Assembly: GCA_015680685.1 (NCBI GenBank)
Contig: MNCI01005248.1
Location: forward strand, 1-24,955
Direction: 5' to 3'
From: Gnetum montanum
Taxonomy: Eukaryota; Streptophyta; Gnetopsida; Gnetales; Gnetaceae
Length of the DNA stretch: 24,955 nt
Under the pieces are notes generated by a model, which saw only the letters and a program-made list of their open reading frames with translations, ran no database searches and was not told where the DNA came from. The translations under genes and the position numbers were made by a program. Positions within the stretch are counted from its first letter, which is position 1; each line of letters opens with the position of its first letter. Positions 18,210-24,955 of this stretch are shown piece by piece.

Positions 18210-18221
18210 TGATATCAAAGC
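18210..18221 (+). other. Primer binding site, initiator-tRNA-Met type
   Basis: TGATATCAAAGC is two bases after the LTR. The copia consensus is TGGTATCAGAGC, complementary to the 3' end of initiator tRNA-Met. Both mismatches are G to A. Confidence 0.75.
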
Positions 18222-18271
18222 CAACTTCTATGCACCACTATTATTTTATCAAGTAATTGCAGGAAAAAATC

Positions 18272-18965
18272 ATGACCAGCTCTCTATCCAATATTGAAAT
18301 TGAAAAGTTCAATAGGTCAAACTATGAACTATGGAAGATCAAAATGGAGGCTCTTTTCATTGAAAAGGACCAACACATTGCAATTTTGGAAGTAAATCCT
18401 AATAAAATATCTAATTAATAGTAAAATTCATTTATGTCTTTCAAATTCAATATTGCTTAATGTTTCCAATGTTCCTTCTTCTAAAGATTTATGAGATAAA
18501 TTGCAAACTTTGTATCAAACAAAGTCCCTAATCAATAAGTTATTTTTGAAGAAATGATTTATGATTGTAAAATGGTTGAAGGTACTACCATTACAGAACA
18601 TTTTTATATCTTTAATACACTAGTCCATCAATTGCAATCTATGGAGGTGAAAATGGATGAGGAAGATGAGTGCATCACACTTCTCAGCATACTTCCAAAT
18701 TCATGGGAGACATTTGTGATGGTTGTAAGTAATATGTCTACCAAGTTTATTTTTGATAATATTGTTGATCAATTGTTGTCTTAGGAAGCAAGAAGGGAAA
18801 CTTCTACTCCTCAAAATGATGTATTATTTATGAAAAATGTTGTAAAGCTAAAGTTTTTTAAGAGTCCTTAATTTAAGAATAAGCCTCAAAAATTTGTAAA
18901 GAGGCCACATAAATATTGATTGTGGTAAATTTGGTCATGTAAAGAAAGATTGTAAAGCCCCTCCA
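18272..18965 (+). pseudogene. gag: copia gag relic
   Basis: The start ATG at 18272 (MTSSLSNIEIEKFNRSNYEL) is 50 bp after the primer binding site. The KFN-x-x-NYELWKIKMEALF segment is the typical N terminus of this gag family. The same frame is open again at 18554-18784 with ITEHFYIFNTLVHQL and ITLLSILPNSWETF, the conserved capsid motifs. The nucleocapsid zinc knuckle at 18921-18953 (CGKFGHVKKDC) lies in another frame and lacks the first Cys of CX2CX4HX4C. Stops occur in the region around 18416-18540. It is non-functional. Confidence 0.8.
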
Positions 18966-19039
18966 AAAGAAAAGCAAAGAGAGTATATATCAAAAAGTGA
19001 TCAAGCCCCTTCTACTCAAGAGGGAGATTTATATGTTGT

Positions 19040-19705
19040 TTCATCCTACGATAATGCTGATATGTATTCATGGTATGTGGACTTAGGTGCATCTCATCAC
19101 TATACTCCACATGTTGATAGGTTCAAAAAGTACACATCATCTAATCTCGCAATGGTAAGATTGGGTAATGATGGTTTATGCAAAGTTATAGGTTATGGAA
19201 AGGTAAAGATTTAGTTTTAAAATGGAATAGTTAAATTGGTTTTCAATATACATAATGTTCGAACACTTACTAAAAATATTTTGTCTATAAGTGAACTAGA
19301 TGATGCAAGATTAATTGCTAGCTTTGGAGGTGGAAAATGTTTAATACTACATGGTTCATCTCTTCTGGCTTTTAGAATTAAAATAGGTAAGCTACATAAA
19401 TTAGAAGCTAAGACATTAAAATAGAAATTAAGTGCATTTGTAGTTATTGATTTGAATTCAAGTATTGATTTGTGGCATAAAAGAATGGAACATCTTAATG
19501 AAAAAGGACTTAAGGAACTTTACAAGAAAGGTAAATTTAAACTTTCAAAAGATTCCTTAGATTTCTACCATCATTATCTACACGGTAAATAGAGGTATCA
19601 CAATTTTCAAAGAAGTAATGTTAAATCTCTTTATATTTTAGAACTAATACATAGTGATGTACGTGAACTAGTTAAAGATATTAAAATAAGTTCTCTTGGA
19701 GGTGC
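19040..19705 (+). pseudogene. pol: copia protease and pre-integrase relic
   Basis: The active site reads WYVDLGASHHY, with Asp at 19080-19082. The residue that should be Ser or Thr is Leu (TTA), one C-to-T change from TCA, which should abolish proteolysis. The segment at 19236-19424 is open and covers the C-terminal protease strands (NIHNVRTLTKNILSISEL). DLWHKRMEHLNEKGLKELYK (from about 19470) is the His part of the pre-integrase zinc finger; the paired Cys residues are not preserved (HHYLHGK where the family has Cys). Confidence 0.75.
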
Positions 19706-20381
19706 TATGTATTATGTTTCCTTTATTAATGATTATTCTAGAAAGAGTTGGATCTATTTATTAAAACATAACTTTGAAGTATTTGGAAAATTCATAGAAT
19801 TCAAAGCTCTTGTTGAGAATTATTTAGGAAAAAAAATTAAAATTCTAAGAATTGACAATGGTGATAAGTTTTTCTCAAATGAATTTAATGTTTTTTGTAA
19901 AGAACAACACATTCAAAAAAAAAAGACTATTCTAAGGACTCCTAAACAAAATGGAGTAGTAGAGCACTTCAATCAAACATTAACAGAATGTGCCAGATGT
20001 ATGCTTAGTGAATCTAATCTCGACAAGGATCTCTGGGGTGAAGCAATAATGACTACATGTTATCTTATCAATAAATCTCCTTCATCAACTCTTAATGGAA
20101 AAATTCCACAAGAAGTTTGGAGTGGTAGGTCCATTAATTTAAACTATTTGAAGATTTTTGGTTGTGAAGCCTATGTACATGTCCCAAAATCTGATAGGTC
20201 CAAATTAGATTCTAAGTCTGTCAAATGTATTTTTCTTGGCTATGGACATGGTGTCAAAGCTTATAAGTTGTATAACCAACAAACTAAAAGGGTTATTTAT
20301 AGTCAAGATGTCATCCTTAGAGAAAAATGTGGATCTATGAAAGAGAAATATTTAAGTACTAAACTCCTTCAAATGATTTAA
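19640..20381 (+). pseudogene. pol: copia integrase core, longest intact stretch of the element
   Basis: Integrase inserts the cDNA by a D,D35E active site. Asp 1 is at 19656-19658 (HSDV), Asp 2 at 19854-19856 (RIDNGDKF, where the family usually has DNGGEF), and Glu at 19962-19964 (PKQNGVVEH, where the family usually has ER-x-N after V). The triad is therefore complete. An uninterrupted 224-codon stretch (19707-20381) covers the core and the C-terminal region (LKIFGCEAYVHVPKSDRSKL, then CIFLGYGHGVKAYKLYN). Just after Asp 1 the usual CGP reads REL. The frame ends at a TAA in the linker before RT, so it is cut off from the rest of pol. Confidence 0.85.
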
Positions 20382-20659
20382 CTTCTTTGTATGTGCTTGT
20401 TGAAATTAATAATGAAATTTTTGAGGTTCATCCTCCCTCGACTGGGCATATTGCCCATAGCGAACAGGATGGTGATAGCATGGTAGATGAAGATACACCA
20501 CATGAAGAGGGAGAATATAAGTTAAGTGAACAACAAAGTAACTAGGATCATTTAAGATGTTCAACATGTATACAAAGATTACCTTAACATTTATAAGAAT
20601 ATGTCCTATTTACTAAAAATAATGAGCCATCAACATATGATGAGGAATTTTTTCTATGC

Positions 20660-22140
20660 AAAATTCAAAGTGGAAATAAGCAATGGATGCTGAAATGTCA
20701 TCAATTCACAAAAATAAAACTTGGGAATGAATTGAGCTTCCACTAGAGAGAAAATCGATTGGAAATAAATGGGTGCACGAAATAAAATCTGGGAATCAAT
20801 ACAAAACAACACTTATAGCTAAAATATTTTCTTAGAGAAAGGGGATTGATTATGATGAAATCTTCTCTGCAATATTAAAATTAACATCCATAAGATCATT
20901 GTTGGCTATCATAACTATTTATGTTCTTGAACTTAAACACATAGATGTGAAAATAGCATTCCTCAATGGTGATCTTGAGGAAGAAATATATTTGCTTCAA
21001 CTTGAAGGATATGAAATTAAAGAAAAAGAGCATATGGTATGTCGATTATTAAAATCACTATATAGGCTTAAACAAGCACTAGGGATGTGGAATAAAAAGT
21101 TTAATGACCACATGATAAATCTTGGCTTCGTTAGAAGTGTAAAGGACTCCTATATGTATGTTAAAATTACAAGTGAAAAATATGTTATGTTGTTGCTATA
21201 TATCGATGACATGTTAATAGCAGGTAATAACGTACATGATATTTAGGAGTTAAAACTTCATCTATCTTCTCAATTTGAGATGAAAGATCTTGGTATTGCA
21301 CAAAAAATTTTGGCCATAGAAATTAAAATGGATAGGGCTAATAAAAGGTTTTGGCTTTGATAGTTTCTATATTTTGCAAATATTTTAAAAAGATTTAATA
21401 TGCATGATTGCAAGCCTGTGAATAAACCCTATGAAATTGGTACTAAACTTTTAGTTGAACAATGCCAACAGACAAGTGAAAAAAAAAAAAAGCTCATGGT
21501 TAAAACTCCATATGCTAGTCCTATCAGTAATTTAATGTATAGAATGGTCTCTACTAGACCTGATATTGCTTACATTGTTAGAAAACTTAGTAGGTATCTG
21601 TCTAATCCAAGGAAACAACACTGGATTGGAGTGAAGTGAATCTTTTGATATCTTCATGGTACTTCAAATTATGGGATCTGTTATAAAAATGATTCCATTA
21701 GACTTCATGGCTCCATTGATGTAGATTGGGGCAGTGATATTGATAGTAGAAAATCTACTAGTGGATATGTGTTTAATTTTTTTGGTGGTGCTATTTCTTG
21801 TAAAGTCAAAATCTTGTGTTGGTCAGTCTACCTCTGAAGCTAAATATGTTGATTCTAACTTAGCATGCAAAGAGGCTCTATGGCTTCAACGGCTAATAGC
21901 TAAACTCAGCATCACTTAGACTTAAATCAATATTGGTTGTGATAATCAAAGTATCATAAGCATATCCAAGAATCCAACCTTTCATGTCCGAACAAAGCAC
22001 ATTGAAATACAATATCACTATATATAGAAGGAAATTAAAAAGCAAAGAATGCTTCTAAATAAAATATCTATAGAAGCAAATCCTGCAAATGTACTCACCA
22101 AGTCAACTCTTGCTAGAACATTTCTCTGGTGTTGATCACC
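20660..22140 (+). pseudogene. pol: copia reverse transcriptase-RNase H relic
   Basis: The N-terminal RT (about 20675-20890) is frame-shifted and has a TAG at the Gln position of FSQ-K-GIDY. The open stretch 20899-21246 holds DVKIAFLNGDLEEEIYL, RLLKSLYRLKQA and the catalytic YIDD box at 21199-21210 (YIDDMLIAG). The thumb and connection region reads FEMKDLGIAQKILAIEI and then, at 21400-21639, SPISNLMYRMVSTRPDIAY. RNase H follows with DVDWGSDIDSRKSTSGYVF, QSTSEAKYVDSNLACKEALW (21819-21880), DNQS and KHIEIQYHYI. A stop-free full RT is not possible in this copy. Confidence 0.85.
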
Positions 22141-22208
22141 ATTTGGTCTTCTTCTGACCTGATTTTCTAAAAATGGTTTGGATTGTTCTTTAAAGCAACG
22201 TTACCTTC

Positions 22209-22220
22209 AAGAGAGAGAAT
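22209..22220 (+). other. Polypurine tract of copia element
   Basis: AAGAGAGAGAAT sits immediately before the 3' LTR start TGTAATGTG. Confidence 0.65.
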
Positions 22221-22636
22221 TGTAATGTGAATGAAGCCAAAGCTACCTTGATTTTCTCCAAATATTTCTACCTTGCTTTATTATATTTTTATTCATGTCT
22301 ATGTTATATTTGGTCCCATACCTATCCTCACCAAAATAAACTACCTTATTGCATTTTTAATTTTGGGTTTATTTTTGTAATAATATATAAAGAGCTCAAA
22401 GGGAGCATCCAAAGTACCACATTCTTTTGAAGCATAAGCTTGAGAGTCATCTCCTCTCCTTTGTAAATTCTGCAACTTCAATCCTCTAAAGCTGTGTTGT
22501 TGCTAATAGTCCAAGAATCAATTTTTTGCTAAGATTTTTCACCTTAAAGATTTTCCCCGACATAACTCTGTCTTTTTAATTTTTGTAGTTTCTTTTAAAT
22601 TTAATATTATATTGGTGCAAGCAACTGGGAATAACA
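22221..22636 (+). repeat. 3' LTR of copia element
   Basis: It runs from TGTAATGTGAATGAAGCC to GGGAATAACA. TATATAAA is at 22384-22391. It matches 17778-18207 throughout, with small deletions (for example in the ATGTTATAT stretch and after GTAAATTCT). Confidence 0.9.
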
Positions 22637-22799
22637 TATATGTGTATAATAGAAATGATGACCTTCTTGTAAGTCTAAACAATCCAAACAAATGTACCGT
22701 TTCAAGGGATTTATCATTATCAAATGAGCGCTAGTATCACTCCAAGACGTTGTCATTTGTTTTGTGTCTAGCAACATATCATTTGTTTCTTCTAATAAC
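22637..22799. other. Flank after copia element, no gene seen
   Basis: A short stretch between the LTR and the gene-like minus-strand fragment. An overlapping minus-strand open frame (22607-22870) runs into the LTR and is not a gene. Confidence 0.45.
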
Positions 22800-22941
22800 C
22801 TACACGTTGCCTTTAAGCCTCCCTTGATCCATCGCGAAATCCAAACCCTTGATTTGCTCCACAAAACCATATGCCTCTCTTCCCTTGGGCTGCAATCATC
22901 TCTTTAGACTTTTGCACTGCTAAATCAGTGGAGCTAGATCC
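22800..22941 (-). pseudogene. Gene-like minus-strand fragment, unidentified
   Basis: On the minus strand about 47 codons read like real protein across one frameshift: STDLAVQKSKEMIAAQGK, then EAYGFVEQIKGLDFAMDQGR, ending at TAG (22800-22802). The residue mix is balanced, unlike the low-complexity frames elsewhere. A pyrimidine tract ending in CAG lies 40 bp upstream on that strand (22981-22995), like a splice acceptor. I do not recognise the family. It may be a captured or degenerate host exon, or chance. Confidence 0.3.
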
Positions 22942-23075
22942 AGGAAAGATGCAACAGAATAAGATAGAACCCACTGTGCTCTGAGCAAAAGAAAAGATTT
23001 ATATTGGCTTAAAAAAAAGGAGAAACAGAAATTGCAGGAAGACAGCATCTTTCCCAGATTTAGCTCCACTAATTT
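22922..23075. repeat. Imperfect inverted repeat, 31-bp arms
   Basis: The reverse complement of 22922-22952 matches 23045-23075 at 27 of 31 bases, and all four mismatches are transitions. The spacer is 92 bp. One arm lies within the minus-strand gene-like fragment. It could form a hairpin in RNA or mark an inverted duplication. Confidence 0.65.
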
Positions 23076-23170
23076 TGGATGGCATGTTTGCTAAACTGTG
23101 CAGTGATGTTTGACCAAAAGTTGAATAGAAGTCGTAAGGCGTCAGTTCCTTGCTATCTTATTTAGGCTTC

Positions 23171-23392
23171 CTAAATTAGAGTGTGGGTGGTCACACTGGA
23201 GCCGTTTTGGAAGATTCTAGGTTTCACTCCACCTGATTCACCACTGCTCATGTCATTGTCCTTGGCGGAGTCTCCTCGAGCACCAAACCCGAGATGTCCA
23301 ATCAGGGCCATCCTCATGATTAGGGCGACAGGCATGAACTGGCCATCTTTGGTATTGGCCTGTTCTGCCAGGAGTGTGGTGCCCCTCCTCAT
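23171..23392 (-). pseudogene. Gene-like minus-strand open frame, unidentified
   Basis: Seventy-three codons. Near the N terminus it reads TTLLAEQANTKDGQFMPVAL, then a hydrophobic patch (ALIMRMALIGHLGFGA) and a Ser/Asp/Gly-rich tail. Just upstream, in a different frame, LVVMELMGKEF can be read, so a frameshift may join them. The plus strand is also open here (23181-23399), with a Pro/Ser-rich product, so the strand is not certain. G+C is higher than in the retroelements. I do not recognise a family. It may be a decayed host exon. Confidence 0.25.
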
Positions 23393-23399
23393 CCCCTAA

Positions 23400-23583
23400 A
23401 TTCCTTCCCCATGAGCTCCATCACGACGAGCTTGCACACGAGAAAAAGACTACAGACCCAAATAATGGTTTGGCTTCTAAAGGTTTGTGAGCGCCACATG
23501 GTCAAGCTTAGAAAATAGCCTTCCCGCTATCTAACCATCCTGATTTCCTGAACAAGTGTTTTCTACAATTGCTGATGTCATTC
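23400..23583. other. Intervening sequence, nothing recognised
   Basis: Mixed-composition DNA leading into the 84-bp repeats, with stops in all frames I read. Confidence 0.4.
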
Positions 23584-23835
23584 TAAATAAAGTTAAGCAT
23601 GTCCCGGTCATGGGTGGTGTAATACATCAGAATGGAAGTGCTTGAAGCTTCTTGTAAGCTTCTGCCATAAATAAAGTTAAGCATGTCCCGGTCATGGGTG
23701 GTGTAATACATCAGAATGGAAGTGCTTGAAGCTTCTTGTAAGCTTCTGCCCTAAATAAAGTTAAGCATGTCCCGGTCATGGGTGGTGTAATACATCAGAA
23801 TGGAAGTGCTTGAAGCTTCTTGTAAGCTTCTGCCA
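23584..23835 (+). repeat. 84-bp tandem triplication
   Basis: Units are 23584-23667, 23668-23751 and 23752-23835. They are identical over 83 bases; only the last base varies (A, C, A). Each unit contains GAAGCTT-CTTGT-AAGCTTC, a perfect 7-bp stem with a 5-nt loop (23644-23662, 23728-23746, 23812-23830). The unit length is 28 codons, but the frame that reads KVKHVPVMGGVIHQNGSA meets stops in every unit. The near-zero divergence contrasts with the old elements around it. Confidence 0.95.
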
Positions 23836-24470
23836 TTGGTACTGTGGAATTGGAACAAGTGCGCAAGTTGGCTTGGGTCATGGCAGCCACTGCCATGCTC
23901 AGGCATGGCTTCCTCACTCCAAGGCATGCTATGGCATGCATGTTCTGTCCTCGTTGTCATTTGGTGGCTGTTGGACAGTTTTCACCTATGTTTCTCAGCA
24001 TCTGCCAGCTACCACCATAAGGCCTCAGGTCGCAATCTTCAAGGCTACCTCTCTCCTGCTTGGCCCTCTTAGACATGGCGTTGCTTCAAGGGGGTCTTCA
24101 TGGCCTCTAGAGATTTCCAGGTTAGAAGAATTGATGGATATTGAAGTGGCGCCCCACGACCGGCTGCAGTTTGGATTTGCGCATGCAACCAGTAACATCG
24201 GTGATGTTGGCTTCCCATGGCCGGCAATGAAGTCAAGGCGTAAGTCACAACATGTTCGGTTCCTGGCTGCATGAGCCTAATGGTTCTGTTGGCAGCCTAA
24301 TGGGCTAGAGGGTTGCTATGCAGTGTTGCCTATGACGCAACGGCTGGTGGTGGAGTCAGGTGTGTGCGTCGTTGAGGGTTTGGCATTGGGCTTTAGCCCT
24401 GATGAATACACATGACGGCTGGACAATCAGTGCATGGTAGAAAGGTGGGAACATAATACGTGAGTGCGCA
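23836..24470. other. G+C-richer, CpG-containing block with short open frames
   Basis: Composition changes sharply from the AT-rich left side, and CpG is common (for example around 24150-24240 and 24336-24375), suggesting DNA that has not been heavily methylated for long. Several overlapping short frames are open on both strands (plus 23810-24274 with 154 codons; minus 24069-24272). One plus frame, about 23825-24019, reads TVELEQVRKLAWVMAATAML and later CPRC. None is recognisable and none clearly wins, so I do not call a gene. It may be a relic of a host gene or an unfamiliar transposon. Confidence 0.4.
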
Positions 24471-24955
24471 GAAGAGATCGAAGCAAGGTTGCGCATGTTA
24501 TTTTTATTAACATCTTGGGTTGATCAAACGTTTCATTTTCCCTTGTTCCTTTATGCAAGCAATCTTGCTAGTTTTTCTTTTGCGGAATGCAAGCAATCTT
24601 GATTAAATTTCCTCATTATGTAATTTAAAGTATCAACCTCATTAGATTTTATCTATTAAACACCATGTTGCTCTTTCTAATTGAGACTATTCCTAAGTTC
24701 TCATACCCATACAAGAGGCACCCTAGGCAATAGTCTCTTAAAATGAGTTTTGTGGGTGTTGTTGTGACCAAAATTTTGCTTCAACATCTTTTTGGCACTA
24801 AAAGGAGGGCTTTTCGTTTTTTTCAATGATTCCCTAAATTTGCATTGAGCTATTTTATCTCTCTATCTCACTTTTTGGTTTATGCTTTCCTATTATCATT
24901 CCTGTTTCTACTCTTAGTTGCGAGTTTATAGTTTTTGAAAATTTCTTTTTTTTTT
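24471..24955. other. AT-rich right edge, no gene
   Basis: ATGCAAGCAATCTTG occurs twice, at about 24553 and 24588. A phrase TTTTTGGCACTAAAAGGAGGGC lies at about 24788-24810. The window ends in a T run. I see no coding region or LTR boundary. Confidence 0.45.

Larger units (their letters stand above)
17778..22636 (+). mobile_element. Full-length decayed Ty1/copia LTR retrotransposon
   Basis: The element is 4.86 kb. Two LTRs (430 and 416 bp) flank a primer binding site, gag, protease, integrase, RT, RNase H and a polypurine tract in copia order. LTR similarity is high, with several identical runs such as the 29 bp from CTCAAAGGGAGCATCC onward. All genes carry stops or frameshifts. The flanking 5-mers (GCTAT on the left, TATAT on the right) do not match, so the target-site duplication has mutated or the ends are off by a base or two. 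Confidence 0.9.

Noticed and set aside
22227-22430. 67-codon frame after the copia RNase H
   Set aside because: It lies inside the 3' LTR, including its TATA region; not a gene.
22607-22870. 87-codon minus-strand frame
   Set aside because: It runs across the LTR boundary at 22636; its gene-like portion is better read in a different frame (22800-22941).
23810-24274. 154-codon plus-strand frame as a host gene
   Set aside because: It overlaps the last 84-bp repeat and has competing open frames on both strands and no recognised domain, so it is kept only as part of the G+C-rich block.

Overview
The window looks like intergenic DNA from a land plant with a large, transposon-rich genome. The evidence is layered LTR retrotransposons of plant Ty3/gypsy and Ty1/copia type, AT-rich composition over most of its length, and no intact host gene, rRNA, tRNA or CRISPR that I can support. 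A gymnosperm-like genome with old, slowly purged elements would fit, but the sequence does not name the species.

Layout. (1) 1-331 is the 3' tail of an element that lies mostly off the left edge. It ends in a polypurine tract and an LTR at 332-1123. (2) 1308-11713 is a long Ty3/gypsy-like element with diverged LTRs (1308-2176 and 10803-11713), a decayed tRNA-Asp-type primer binding site, a gag relic and a retropepsin relic. I find no reverse transcriptase, RNase H or integrase in it. After about 2.5 kb of non-coding spacer comes a second long decayed reading frame of about 900 codons, with a possible plant-transposon-protein domain and coiled coil. (3) 11714-13620 is element-free AT-rich DNA with a 117-bp tandem duplication and a three-copy array of about 277 bp. 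(4) About 13621-17697 is a 5'-truncated Ty1/copia element that keeps its 3' LTR. (5) 17778-22636 is a complete-length but inactivated Ty1/copia element: LTR, PBS, gag, protease, integrase, RT, RNase H, polypurine tract, LTR. (6) 22637-24470 is richer in G+C and CpG. It holds gene-like fragments I cannot name, an inverted repeat and a near-perfect 84-bp triplication. (7) 24471-24955 is AT-rich with nothing recognisable.

The retroelement genes are all broken. Many nonsense codons stand where the family has glutamine or tryptophan, and the mismatches in both primer binding sites are all C-to-T or G-to-A changes, as expected from cytosine methylation and deamination. The most unusual object is the gypsy-like element: gag and protease without RT or integrase, a long extra ORF, and a U3 promoter module that recurs in the spacer before that ORF. 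It may be a non-autonomous family mobilised in trans by a related element, and the upstream LTR at 332-1123 shows that relatives are present nearby.
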